A stretch of 64,000 nucleotides of DNA from Apoderus coryli (Eukaryota > Arthropoda > Insecta > Coleoptera > Attelabidae), in NCBI GenBank assembly GCA_911728435.2, contig OU452198.1:13240001-13304000 (forward strand), in the 5' to 3' direction. A program made the position numbers and the translations under genes. This document shows positions 40,601 through 46,040 of the stretch, piece by piece. Numbering within the stretch: position 1 is the stretch's first letter; each line of letters begins with the position of its first letter. The notes beneath the pieces are model-generated. The model was not told the DNA's origin. It did no database searches and saw only the letters and a program-made list of their open reading frames with translations.

Positions 40601-40975
40601 GTGGATCAACATATGCACGCCCATAAATCAAAATATGTCCGACCGTCAAAATACGCCAAACCAAATAAAATCGGCATGAACAATGGACGTGGCGAAATCA
40701 AGTTAAGCCAACAACTACAACACAAGGGTTTGTGCAATAGCAAAACAACAAAAAATAATTTATATTCTGCACGTAATGGTTTGTACACCATTCAAAGTCA
40801 ATCAGACGAAAGTAGGCGTTCAAGTTTTAGTGACAGTAAGCAATTTTCTACAAATGATAAAGACAGTAACAACAATAATAAGAGAAATGGTGATAATGAT
40901 TATTTAAACGTGGAGTCGTATGAACAGAAAAATGTCAGTAATAACATTGAAAACTCCTTGGGTTATTTGCCCTGA
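7387..40975 (+). CDS. PTB/PID-domain protein, nine coding exons, 1169 aa
   Basis: Nine segments with GT-AG borders join without a frame break (phases 2,2,0,1,2,1,1,1) into 3510 nt. A 5'-UTR acceptor at 7341-7344 precedes an in-frame TAG and the chosen ATG at 7387; ATGs at 7393 and 7408 are alternatives. Visible parts: a proline-rich stretch (about 14-32); acidic/Ser-rich KIDSMFESD and KIEMMFSD motifs (106-136); a PTB domain (about 150-320, with SIDYLGSV and CHGFVCQTSEDAI) expected to bind NPxY-type or lipid ligands; PVRPPRKKR; a conserved helical block (SMDEILSVIIDPDGMSF); a very basic stretch; two Cys motifs (xDTDxCxxxxxKCYC type); and a tail with a third MFSD motif (AAMFSDIK, about 1021). 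I cannot name the ortholog. It is probably a cytoplasmic adaptor. The introns are full of transposons. Confidence 0.9.
7626..8610. other. Intron 1, first part: hammerhead-like core motifs, no gene
   Basis: Non-coding. It holds an inverted pair of GATGA-stem-GAAACAT motifs (minus 8027-8056, plus 8076-8106) and a third at 8489-8520 (CTGATGA, a CCCT/AGGG stem, GAAACATG) directly upstream of the BEL gag remnant. Confidence 0.6.
8939..9637. mobile_element. Hammerhead-repeat element A: inverted 331-bp units around a spacer
   Basis: One complete minus-oriented unit plus about 48 bp of the next (8939-9317) is followed by a spacer of about 95 bp and a partial plus-oriented unit (9413-9637). AAATGGGCTTG recurs at 8939 and 9270, giving a period of 331 bp. 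The insertion is bounded by TATTAATAAATTTA at 8925-8938 and 9638-9651, a perfect 14-bp target-site duplication, so the palindromic array inserted as one unit. Tandem and inverted arrangement of repeats with a type I hammerhead is typical of Penelope-like elements and related non-autonomous retrozymes. No Penelope RT or GIY-YIG domain is present here, so mobilisation in trans is inferred. Confidence 0.85.
8974..9075 (-). ncRNA. Hammerhead ribozyme, type I, short stem III (copy a)
   Basis: Read on the minus strand: CACCA, CTGATGA, stem II GTCG/CGAC with loop TGGAT, GAAA, stem III ACGGTCGT, then C17 and TGGTG. All core bases are present. The cleavage triplet is GUC, with cleavage expected after C at position 9009. 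Stem III differs from the perfect palindrome of copy b by one change that gives a G-U pair. The outer stem I arms CTGTCAACTAC and GTGGTTGACAG also pair. One base of the outermost arm is changed (GAGGG for GAGAG). Confidence 0.85.
9934..10071. repeat. Cluster of GACGTC/GACGTG palindromes
   Basis: In about 140 bp there are three GACGTC (9934, 9983, 10045), two GACGTG (9994, 10056) and one CACGTC (10066), several in short inverted settings. It lies between the broken BEL gag and exon 2. It may be a transposon remnant or CRE-like sites; the sequence alone does not decide. Confidence 0.5.
10211..10861 (+). CDS. PTB gene, coding exon 2 (most of the PTB domain)
   Basis: The acceptor is TTTTTTTCAG|G and the donor GG|GTAAG. 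Residues 80-296. It starts with the acidic/Ser-rich segment carrying KIDSMFESD and KIEMMFSD and then the PTB beta sandwich (SIDYLGSVSIPDK, GLKVQYES, WSAVKFVL, LFTVVMRK). It ends in LECHG, just before the C-terminal PTB helix. Confidence 0.92.
10918..11066. repeat. Fragment of the element family at 17213-17510 / 18296-18560
   Basis: The stretch containing ACATTAAAACGCTTATTTAA, AAACACCAATTGGTGTACAA and GCCAAATCAGGCTTAGCTAT matches the arms of the large inverted-repeat element in intron 4. Termini are not preserved. Confidence 0.6.
11072..11776. mobile_element. TACCGGGTGTCCC-family element, left arm only
   Basis: It begins with TACCGGGTGTCCCACCGGGA, as at 32567 and 41037, and continues with sequence shared with the composite at 41037-43280 (AAGGGCAAGTTTATGAAAGG, ATTGATTTTAGTTGGCCATG). 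The right terminus is missing; it ends where the next TIR element starts. Confidence 0.7.
11777..12597 (+). mobile_element. IS630/mariner-type DNA transposon, internal deletion derivative
   Basis: Terminal inverted repeats of about 120 bp (11777-11906 and 12481-12597) share ATAATCAACAATTATGACAA, TAATAATCATGGCGGGCG and TATGGATAAnGTGACAGAGT. The left copy carries about 10 extra bases. Between them, the two ends of a transposase gene remain. Confidence 0.85.
11901..12300 (+). pseudogene. IS630-like transposase remnants (N-terminal HTH and C-terminus)
   Basis: 11901-12104 encodes AARYPEKHKLSPKVVKRIID and NFKNFGSVPKIKRR, the helix-turn-helix start typical of insect IS630/mariner transposases (DUF4817 type). 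From 12098 a shifted frame gives DDYIWGTIKNEVY and RVRNAFANL, matching the end of the catalytic domain (DFFLWG-like block and final helix). The DDE core is deleted. It cannot be active. Confidence 0.8.
12598..12980. other. Spacer, nothing recognised
   Basis: AT-rich intron sequence with no supported feature. Confidence 0.4.
13041..13391 (-). pseudogene. CR1/Jockey-like reverse transcriptase fragment
   Basis: The minus frame encodes ISSEWLASYLSGRQQKV, GVPQGSTLGPL and LLADDTSAI. The middle palm of a non-LTR RT is present; the catalytic box reads LADD rather than YADD and the finger and thumb regions are missing. It is the same broad family as 61384-62240. It lies in intron 2 of the PTB gene, antisense to it. 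Confidence 0.8.
13392..13748. other. Intron sequence, nothing recognised
   Basis: AT-rich sequence leading to the exon 3 acceptor (AATTTATAG at 13740-13748). Confidence 0.4.
13749..14007 (+). CDS. PTB gene, coding exon 3 (C-terminal PTB helix)
   Basis: Residues 297-383. GFVCQTSEDAIVIAATLYKS and LVNHMKSK form the last strand and helix of the PTB domain; the rest is polar and includes VRPPRKKR, a possible SH3-ligand or nuclear-localisation-like patch. The donor AAT|GTGAGT is chosen over read-through, which would stop 7 codons later at 14028. Confidence 0.88.
14008..14650. other. Intron 3, first part, nothing recognised
   Basis: AT-rich. Short open frames at 14248-14463 have no conserved content. 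Confidence 0.4.
14651..15806. mobile_element. TIR element of ~1.15 kb
   Basis: The ends match in inverted orientation over about 100 bp: CACAG(C/T)AT...AATA(A)GTACAGCATTC at 14661 against the complement of 15750-15795. Further in, CGCCGCCATTTTGAGTTAC at 14729 matches the complement of 15700-15725. A (TAA)n run sits at 14939-14961. No transposase remnant was seen. Confidence 0.65.
15807..16241. other. Intron 3, last part, nothing recognised
   Basis: No repeat partner or coding frame. It ends in the exon 4 acceptor GCTCATTTCAG. Confidence 0.4.
16242..16488 (+). CDS. PTB gene, coding exon 4
   Basis: Residues 384-465. Polar sequence with TKRAPHAPEQKIEDPNAISP. The donor is ACAG|GTAAAC. Intron retention would add 14 codons and stop at 16529, so a short isoform ending here is possible. 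Confidence 0.87.
16904..18971. mobile_element. Large inverted-repeat element with double termini and IS630 core
   Basis: The outer termini TACAGGGGGTTATTCACGC (16904) and complement (to 18971) enclose arms of about 600 bp that pair almost throughout. Inside each arm there is a second terminus-like TACAGGGTGTACAAAAATTA (17215, complement near 18556). A short TACAGGGG/CACCCTGTA piece (18783-18850) interrupts the right arm. The centre holds a broken transposase. Confidence 0.8.
17560..18180 (-). pseudogene. IS630/mariner-type transposase remnant
   Basis: Minus-strand translation gives APPHYHQRFGNLDTNFQNRW, then ISPDFFLWGNVKRFVHTTPP, then APQMLIRVSRSFQKRISKCL and GQHFEH. This is the end of the DDE domain and the C-terminal helix of insect IS630-like transposases. 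The second catalytic Asp region is degraded and frameshifts are present. Confidence 0.8.
18972..19264. other. Spacer between elements
   Basis: Nothing recognised apart from GGGCGGTAAA and CGCCTGCC words that recur near 23889-23930 on the far side of the Helentron-like block. The block may therefore have split an older sequence. Confidence 0.35.
19265..23402 (+). mobile_element. Helentron/DINE-1-like element (copy 2), interrupted by copy 3
   Basis: The 5' end at 19268 (CTGTTGCCCTCGAGGCACGA) and the 3' hairpin (CTCCATATATACATATAT...ATATGGAG) followed by GCTAA at 23402 define the element. Its satellite array reads in + orientation at 19265-19718 and again from 22054. At 19718 the text TAACATTTTT breaks off and resumes at 22054 as TTTTTTAGATTATATTC, so copy 3 inserted into a T run. 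A CAGA/GTCT microsatellite precedes the 3' end. No Rep/helicase gene is present. Confidence 0.7.
19719..22053 (-). mobile_element. Helentron/DINE-1-like element (copy 3), complete, nested in opposite orientation
   Basis: On the minus strand it starts at about 22050 (CTGTTGCCCTCGAGGCACGA), runs through a satellite array with two large repeats (20500-21000, 21040-21560), and ends at 19719 with the hairpin and CTAA. Insertion in a T-rich target without a clear duplication fits Helentrons. Together with copy 2 it forms a foldback of several kb. Confidence 0.7.
23403..24827. other. Intron 4 spacer with a GC-rich palindrome and one Helentron-like 5' end
   Basis: No gene. 23875-23902 is a perfect 28-bp palindrome (TTTACCGCCCGCAT and complement). 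At 24614-24640, GGCACGAATAGCTCTCCATA marks a truncated Helentron-like 5' end. Confidence 0.5.
24828..25510. repeat. AT-rich dispersed repeat, copy 2 of 2
   Basis: A direct copy of 6433-7320, shorter through several internal deletions. Shared landmarks are listed there. Confidence 0.6.
25511..26271. other. Intron 4 spacer, nothing recognised
   Basis: No coding frame or repeat partner. Confidence 0.4.
26272..28400 (-). pseudogene. Jockey/R1-like LINE reverse transcriptase, 5'-truncated
   Basis: On the minus strand from about 28000: VSKALDDVTSRKAPGFDNIH, IPPEFKRSKFIALLKPGKPA, SYRPSALLSVSYNLLER, IPAEQAGFPPKRC, GLQQGSVLAPLLFSLYIADM and catalytic FGYADDWVLAT (about 27270). After a short gap come the thumb (KYLGVTLDRTLSFKEHL, AKYCAPVWFNS) and a C-terminal domain. 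The GC content is higher than the surroundings and RT motifs are well kept, so it is a fairly young insertion. Frame breaks occur near 27480-27410, 27150-27060 and 26730. No endonuclease domain was found upstream. It lies antisense in intron 4 of the PTB gene. Confidence 0.85.
28401..29762. other. Intron 4, last part
   Basis: No gene. A GATGA-stem-GAAACATG motif is present on the minus strand at 28569-28599, nearly identical to that at 8489-8520. It ends at the exon 5 acceptor TTTTTTTGTTTAG. Confidence 0.45.
29763..29997 (+). CDS. PTB gene, coding exon 5
   Basis: Residues 466-543. Helical and charged: KEQKMIAQEIKQVVSDSTRG followed by LKRIQSLRKRQEEAMRKK, probably a short coiled coil. The next intron is only 59 bp. 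Confidence 0.9.
30057..30595 (+). CDS. PTB gene, coding exon 6
   Basis: Residues 544-723. It opens with a compact, probably helical block (FKEIFHELSLQEGLHSMDEI, IIDPDGMSFNDLKPIYKEFL, DELYQKSRSIMRRQKKK) and passes into a strongly basic stretch (RGKFKRFKHVFQRSFKVKLG). The latter could bind acidic lipid or nucleic acid, or act as a nuclear signal. Confidence 0.9.
30760..31620 (-). pseudogene. RTE-like LINE, C-terminal end of the reverse transcriptase ORF
   Basis: Minus-strand frames read CLRRILGIKWQDR, AMIVKHQLHWAGH, RMPTERLPKRIFYSQLKVGS, KRYKDVLKTNMKKCPLD, NNWQQIVNDRPRWRR and a zinc-finger-like CQLCDKLCSSRIGLFSHLRV. This is the tail of the RTE-type ORF often annotated in insects as craniofacial development protein 2-like. 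Several frameshifts. The palm domain of a related element is at 37500-38280 in the other orientation. Confidence 0.75.
31962..32210 (+). CDS. PTB gene, coding exon 7 (first Cys motif)
   Basis: Residues 724-806. Ser/Arg-rich, then the Cys cluster SECSYDSDTCTCVSADKCYC and GCKR. The spacing C-x4-D-x-C-x-C-x5-C-x-C is repeated in the next exon. The donor A|GTAAGT splits codon 807. Confidence 0.9.
32340..32440 (-). repeat. tRNA-derived SINE, head region (copy 1)
   Basis: Read on the minus strand: an acceptor-like GTGCCACG, A-box-like TAGTTTAATTGGG, an anticodon stem CCTGA/TCGGG with loop CCGGCAA, B-box GGGTTCAAATACC and a GTGTCAC end. This is a tRNA-like head followed by a unique body with TCGTACAGGTTAGTTTA. 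It is a SINE, not a functional tRNA: position 33 of the loop is C and the acceptor pairing is imperfect. Confidence 0.7.
32567..32899. mobile_element. MITE, TACCGGGTGTCCCACC family, complete
   Basis: 333 bp with inverted ends of about 70 bp (TACCGGGTGTCCCACCAGGA; GATTATGGAGAAACTACACT and complements). It is the short complete form of the family found as an arm at 11072 and as a 2.2-kb composite at 41037-43280. Confidence 0.85.
32980..33270 (+). repeat. tRNA-derived SINE (copy 2, head plus body)
   Basis: After a GGCCGAGACGTAGCACAGCA leader comes a tRNA-like head (33023-33103) with a perfect T-arm GTGGG-TTCAAAT-CCCAC and B box at 33079-33089. The body that follows (ATGGTGAATGAAAGAGAGTA, CCTATCCTTCGGTTGTCCCT) recurs at 34829-35005. 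Confidence 0.75.
33300..34828. other. Intron 7 sequence with a 52-bp perfect palindrome
   Basis: AT-rich and non-coding. At 33912-33963, after a (TA)n run, two 26-bp arms meet without a spacer at CTTAAG (left arm begins AATAGAATACATTCTC). Nothing else was recognised. Confidence 0.55.
34829..35005 (+). repeat. SINE body (copy 3), head missing
   Basis: It matches 33110-33270 almost base for base (ATGGTGAATGAAAGAGAGTA, CCTATCCTTCGGTTGTCCCT, GTTACAATATTTTGTGTTGA) but lacks the tRNA-like head. A tail-like block with CGTACAGGTTAGTTTA follows at 35085. Confidence 0.75.
35653..36310. mobile_element. Left half of a double-TIR element with a 208-bp tandem duplication
   Basis: It starts with TACAGGGTTATTCAAGCCAT (35653), with an inner terminus TACAGGGTGTCTCAAATATA at 35768. 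35891-36098 and 36099-36306 are nearly identical direct copies. The same order of blocks occurs, inverted or unduplicated, at 57244-58764. Confidence 0.8.
36577..37137 (+). CDS. PTB gene, coding exon 8 (second Cys motif)
   Basis: Residues 807-993. It opens with DKCCCVEEQFSYCGCDTDSC and AESNKCYCQF, a second copy of the exon 7 Cys motif, then polar sequence and a helical stretch (DIQRILAEYEFYQNGDRELQ). The donor is AAAAG|GTAAAC. Confidence 0.9.
37500..38280 (+). pseudogene. RTE-like LINE reverse transcriptase fragment
   Basis: Motifs in order: CGNYRGISPFSIVDKVLARI, LSNRLLPLSEGCLPETQCGF, RSNRGTSDMIFSSRQIQEKS, MGFIDLVK, then, in shifted frames, NGVKQSCVIAPTLFSMFVG and FDGGGLFYLLRLQT. The catalytic YADD segment is lost. 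It belongs to the same group as 30760-31620. It lies in intron 8 of the PTB gene. Confidence 0.8.
38420..39085 (-). pseudogene. hAT transposase C-terminal fragment (ZMYM1-like type)
   Basis: Minus-strand reading gives ARKLADELELEMIVEQDQEK, then after stops NPEAILNVFIQNGLEGTFPN, WIALRILVT, VAPVEISFSKLKIFEDYQRC and SMEQECLNLLAEASI. This is the hAT dimerisation domain seen in insect zinc-finger MYM-type transposases. The expected SxxRSFSKLK motif is partly changed and several stops are present. Confidence 0.75.
39086..40075 (-). pseudogene. mariner transposon with broken transposase
   Basis: The minus strand has a terminal repeat GAGGGTTGCCTTTTATATTT ending near 40073. The transposase follows: the HTH region (TSVYRWYAEFNRG in a broken frame), then a 189-codon frame (39669-39100) with ELILQDRHVTYQVIETTLGI, the first catalytic Asp in TGDESWIY, and RRRITLI. 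The second Asp block (normally HDNA) reads DTANS, so the DD34D triad is lost and the 3' end is missing. Confidence 0.85.
40446..40975 (+). CDS. PTB gene, coding exon 9 and stop
   Basis: Residues 994-1169, ending NSLGYLP-stop at 40975. Near its start it has KKSAEIAAMFSDIKLSQT, the third copy of the MFSD motif first seen at residues 107-136. The rest is Asn/Ser/Lys-rich low complexity. No clear polyadenylation signal could be assigned, because transposon sequence begins about 60 bp downstream. Confidence 0.88.
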
Positions 40976-41604
40976 AATTGTAACAAGAAATTTTAAAATA
41001 TTCACGTGATTATTTTATATTTTAGTTAGTTCAATATACCGGTGGTCCCACCGGGAAGGAATTTGATCGATTATGGAGAAACTGCACTGTGGAACAATCT
41101 AAAATGTTTTCAAGAATCTAGTACTTCCAGTTATACCGGAAATGGGTGTCAGCTTCGAAATAATTGAAATTTTATGTCAAATAGAATAAAGAATAATAAC
41201 AATTTTTTATTATATGGAAGCTTTAATAATTTAATTTGTTAGAATATCCTAGGCGATATAGACCTACTTTAGGCTCCTACGTATATTTTTTTAGTAAACA
41301 TTAATATAGGGTATTTGATAAATCAAATTGAAAAAAGTGTCAAAATTAAAAATTTTTAAATGGCAACCTCCCATTTAATATTTTTTTGCATAAAAAATAA
41401 GGGCAAGTTTATAAAAGGATGTCTATCCCAAAAACTGATAGTTTTCAAAATATTGGCAATTTTACATTTTTCTATTACAATAGTGATATGAATTTGAAAT
41501 TTAATTGATTTTAGTTGGCGTTTTTGACAAGAGTCATATTTATTTGCTATCTAAAGCCATCATGGCCAACTAAAATCAATTAAATTTCAAATTCATATCA
41601 CTAA

Positions 41605-41925
41605 TAATTAACCAGTTAGGCAAACTCAATCCTGATGTTGACGTAAACATGTCTAGGACTAATTTTAAACAAAAGTTAAAAACATTTTTGTGTGGAAGAT
41701 GATGCTATTATTCGCTCGACGAATTCTTTAGTGACAAATAATTTTGATGTGATTTAGTATAATGAACATAGACTTGTGATTGATGTCAGTGTGTGTTTGT
41801 TGAAGAGAAACTTGTATTTGTTTTTATTGTAGCAATTTGTATCGACGATCCCGTAATGTAAAGTATTGTAATTATTGTTTTATGTTGTGTGGAATTAATA
41901 AAGTTATTTATTATTATTATTATTG
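41605..41925 (+). repeat. 5'-truncated LINE 3' end with (TTA)n tail
   Basis: The block from TTAACCAGTTAGGCAAACTC to (TTA)n at 41907-41924 interrupts a sequence otherwise continuous with its inverted partner (ATTCATATCAC / ATTGTAATAG). This is the signature of a 5'-truncated non-LTR insertion ending in a TTA-repeat tail. Confidence 0.65.
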
Positions 41926-42096
41926 TAATAGAAAATGTAAAATTGTGAATATTTTGAAAACTACCACTTTTTGGGATAGACATTTTTTCATAAACTTGCC
42001 CTTATTTTTGATGCAAAAAGGAAAAAATATATAAAATGGGGGGTTGCCATTTAAAAATTTTGAATTTTAACACTTTTTTCAATTTGATTGAATTTC

Positions 42097-42692
42097 AGGT
42101 ACTTCAGTGTCATTCAAGTATTTTAAATCAAAACTACTATCACCAGATTTAGCTGTCAAATATACAATCACAAACATCTCCACAAACTGATTCACATTCC
42201 CATTCGATTTATCTGAATTTTCATATTCCACCGAATCTAATGTATCATCAAGATTCGCTGATAGCTTGTTAATATTATGAGAAAAGATCCTGCTCACCAG
42301 TGGAATTGCACATGGTTGACTCGGATCTAACTGTAATGCCAGTCTTTTCAAAATTTCAATAGGGAATGTATCAATATTTCTGCGAATGTAGTTGAATATC
42401 ACTTGAGAGCTCTCGCCCAATATCAACAAACTCTGCGTCAAACTAGGTTCAGATAGAGCAAACAAGAAATGTCGATCACTCGTTTTGGTGCTCGGATACT
42501 TTGCAGCATCGGAACAATTGCTGTAACCACTTCGAAATGTTATCCTCGACATTTCGCCAGCACTGTTACAATGTCCCAATGCCCGGCTTGGCATGCTACA
42601 TTTACGGCAAGAACTTGGTCATAGTATTCTTCCTGACACAGAAAGTTCATAAAATCTTTGGTATTTGCTATTCGACTTTTGTCATTGTATCG
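42097..42692 (-). pseudogene. Unidentified gene fragment carried inside the composite element
   Basis: On the minus strand a protein-like sequence runs from DFMNFLCQEEYYDQVLAVNV and CQAGHWDIVTVLAKCRG, through one in-frame stop (near 42544) and one frame shift (near 42480), to HFLFALSEPSLTQSLLILGE, IFNYIRRNIDTFPIEILKRL and VSRIFSHNINKLSANLDDTL. Amino-acid composition and frame length point to a helical cellular protein rather than a transposon protein. I do not recognise the family. It lies between two direct copies of element sequence, so it was probably captured and then decayed. Confidence 0.6.
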
Positions 42693-43423
42693 TAAAATTC
42701 AACTATCAGTTTTTGGAATATACATCCTTTCATAAACCTGCCCTTATTATAAAAATATAAAATGGGGGGTTGCCATTTAAAAATTTTGATTTATGACACT
42801 TTTTTCAATTTGATTTTTTACCCTTTTTTTCAAATAACCTGTATTAATATTTACTAAAAAAATATACGTAGGCGCCTAAAGTATGTCTATATCTCCTAGG
42901 ATATTCTAACAAATTAAATTATGAAAGCTTCCATATACTAAACATTTGTTTTATTACTCTTTACTCTGAAAACGTTATTTTTGACATAAAATTTCAAATA
43001 TTTCGAAAACGGCTGGCGATAGGTATAACATATTATGCATGAAATATGTTTAGAATTACAAGGAGAATCCAAAAAAAAATTAATTTATATAAAGTCGTAT
43101 TTGAAATAAGGAAGTTGACACCCATTTCCGGTTTAAACGGAAGTACTAGATTCTTGAAAACATTTTAGCCGAATTGGTCCCGTCGACCTACGGACAAAAC
43201 CAGATTTTGAGATTGTTCCACAGTTGCAGTTGCAGTTTCTCAATAATAGATCAAATCCCTTCCCGGTGGGACGTCCGGTATGTTATTTTCTATCTACGAG
43301 AGTTCGATAAAAAGGTAATAATAAAGTTTTAAACTTTAGTTTAGTTCTACAGTAATCAAAATTCATGGTACTAAAGTTGCGCTATAATCAATGGGAAGGG
43401 GGAGGGGACTACTTAAATAATAT

Positions 43424-44560
43424 ACAGGGTGATTGGTGGATGATAGTACCTTAGAAGTTTTGGGAAAGTAACAATGCCATTGTTTTAAAAATTAATCACT
43501 TAAATTTTTAAAACAATCGGGTCGACTCAATCTATCAGCCTATAATATTGTCATATTTGTACGACTTCCTATTGTACCGGAAGTTGATATCAAATTTCTT
43601 ATTTCAAATGGAATACCCTATATATTATTATATTTTTAGATTTCTATATCTTCAAGTTTTTTTGAATAAATAATTTATTTTGATATTTTTTTTGGTCCAA
43701 AATAGGTCTCCGGAAAATATTCGTTATTTTGTTGGTTGACTAGCCAAATCTTGAATTTTGGAAGATACTTCAATAAAATCTTAGGAACATCAGCTATTTT
43801 GACAGATGAATCTAAATTTACACGTGAAGATATATGTAACAGAAGAAATGAACATTTCTGGGCTGAACAAAATCTATATGCGGTTAAACAAATAGATATT
43901 TAGGGCAAATTTAGTTTTAACGACAACCAAATAAGGTATGACACTTTATTAAATATGAAATTTGCGATGAAACATTAACCTCCGAGAAGTATCTTCAAAG
44001 TCTAATGTCAGTGGTTCACGATTGTTTGGATAACCTGCCATGAAAACAATATCGTACACGTTGGTTTCAACTGGACGGGGCACGCCCTAATTACACTAGG
44101 GAATTAACAACACATATTCAAAGATCGCTGGTTTAGCAGGTGATTTATCTTAACTTCTAAAGGACGTATTGGGCACCATTACATTGACAACACAGAATGA
44201 CTTAATTTGAATGTTCTACAAACTGTTTTGTTACATTTAATGCAGAATGTTTTCGATCCAGTGTGCTAGGACAGTCTTTGCATCGCCTTCTTTTGTGGGA
44301 ACTCTGACTCAAAATGTCCACTTATCAATTCTACATCGCTCAAGTCACTGTCACTTTCCTAGTTCTGTTCTCCACAGGGTGCCTATTCTCGAATCCAGGG
44401 AATTGCTTCTCATGAGAAAATGTGGGCGGAGTTCTCATGAAACGCGTAAATAGGTATTCTTGAACAAAAGTGATAGATCACATCACACAATAACGAGAGA
44501 ACACCATTCTCCTACTATATTTCATGTGATCTGACGGAGGAGTTTGCGGTTATAGTAAAA
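43424..44560 (+). pseudogene. IS630/mariner-type transposase remnant with one TIR end
   Basis: A terminus TACAGGGTGATTGGTGGAT lies at 43424. From about 43800 the + strand reads TDESKFTREDICNRRNEHFW followed by AEQNLYAVKQ, the first catalytic Asp block of insect IS630-like transposases; further on come WFQLDGARPNYTRELTTHIQ, matching the QQDGAPPHY block. Many stops. The right TIR was not located. Confidence 0.75.
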
Positions 44561-45003
44561 ATATAACATCTCAAAATTATAATTAACAGTAAGTTGGGCT
44601 TGTGTTTACGTGATTTTTTTATTTAGCAGAAGTACAAGAAACTCGTCCATCAAGGAAAATGTATAAGGCTTTGGAGGCCTTTGAATTAGATGATTTAAAA
44701 TTTATTAAAAAATTCATTCATTGCATCCAGTTTTTACATGAACCACCTGGAATTGCATTTAAAATTACGGTAACCTCCTCCCACAATAGTCTCGCATTTT
44801 TCTTGGTAAAAGTATTAAAAAATCTCCCAGACAGCAAATTTTCCTGATTTTGTAAAAAATCAATTAAAACTTGTTTCTGTTTGCAACTTACAAAGGCTGT
44901 GCAGGTTTTTTCAAATTTCTATTAACAATCTATTAACAATGTAATTTTGTTAATATATATTTATGATGTGGCTTCCATCTTTTGGTGATTCAGCCAGTCA
45001 TTA

Positions 45004-46040
45004 TACAGGGTGAGTCACGAGGAACTGTACATACTTCTACCATAAGTAGAGGCACGTTAGGGGATTATCAAATGACCATGCAAAAATGTCTCATTGTTTT
45101 GATTATTAATATAGGTACAGGGTGAATTATGGATCTTCACCAAAACAATGTTTCGTCATATCTTTTCAATGATTAAGTCGATTTATCTCATTTTTTTTTA
45201 TAAAAGTGTGTATTGGTGTCTGGCACCTAACTGACATATTCAGAACTGAAAAAATCCAGGTCCGTCTTCGAGAAAATTTTTGGGACTGCTTCATATTCAA
45301 CACTTCACCCTGTATATGATTTTTCAAAAATGTGATAAAATTTTTTCAGATGGCATAAATGGACAGTTACACCTGGGTATTTGAATTTTTTGTTACACTC
45401 GCCTCACATTTCCAATTAAAGATTCATTTTAGAGCCAAATTGAAAATAATAAAAAATCTTACTGTATAATAATGTTTATTTATTAAAAAGAAATCTTCAA
45501 AATAGACAGAAACGACACACGCTGTGCTCCAGTATGGTAAATACCATAATTTGAATTAATTTTCAGGGTCGGATTTAAAAATCTGGCATATCTGGTTCAT
45601 CCCAATAATTCACCCTGTATGTAACCTTTTCCACTTGTATTAGACAGAAAACAGACAAAAAATGTTTGTAATAACCTAGTTTTCTTATTTGTTTGAGGAA
45701 ACTCATGTGTCTAATTATTTTAATCGTATACAGGGTGAAGTGTTGAATATGAAGCAGTCCCACAACTTTTTTTGAAGGCGGACCTGGATTTTTTCAATTC
45801 TGAATATGTCAGTTAGTTGCCAGACACCAATACACACTTTTATAAAAAAAATGAGATAAATCGACTTAATCATTGAGAAGATATGATGAAACATTGTTTT
45901 GGTGAAGATCCATAATTCACCCTGTATATTAATAATCAAAACAAGGAGACATTTTTAATGGTCAATCGATCATCCACTAACGTGCCACGTGCCTCTACTT
46001 ATGGTAGAAGTATGTACAGTTCCTAGTGACTCACCCTGTA
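45004..46040. mobile_element. Foldback MITE with ~320-bp arms
   Basis: TACAGGGTGAGTCACGAGGA (45004) and its complement (to 46040) bound arms that pair over 45004-45325 and 45728-46040. A second inner terminus-like TACAGGGTGAATTATGGATC / TACAGGGTGAAGTGTTG lies in each arm. The central loop of about 400 bp is non-coding. Confidence 0.85.

Larger units (their letters stand above)
41037..43280. mobile_element. Composite TACCGGGTGTCCC-family element, 2.2 kb, carrying a LINE tail and a gene fragment
   Basis: The outer ends at 41037 and 43280 are inverted copies like those of the 333-bp MITE at 32567. Inner blocks (AAGGGCAAGTTTATAAAAGG; GTTGCCATTTAAAAATTTTG) occur once in + orientation at 41330-41520 and twice in - orientation at 41935-42096 and 42700-42830. 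The two minus-oriented copies flank a gene fragment directly. A LINE 3' tail interrupts the centre. Confidence 0.75.

Noticed and set aside
41786..41983. Ser/Ile/Asn-rich minus-strand frame
   Set aside because: It is a translation of a (TTA)n LINE tail and flanking AT-rich DNA.
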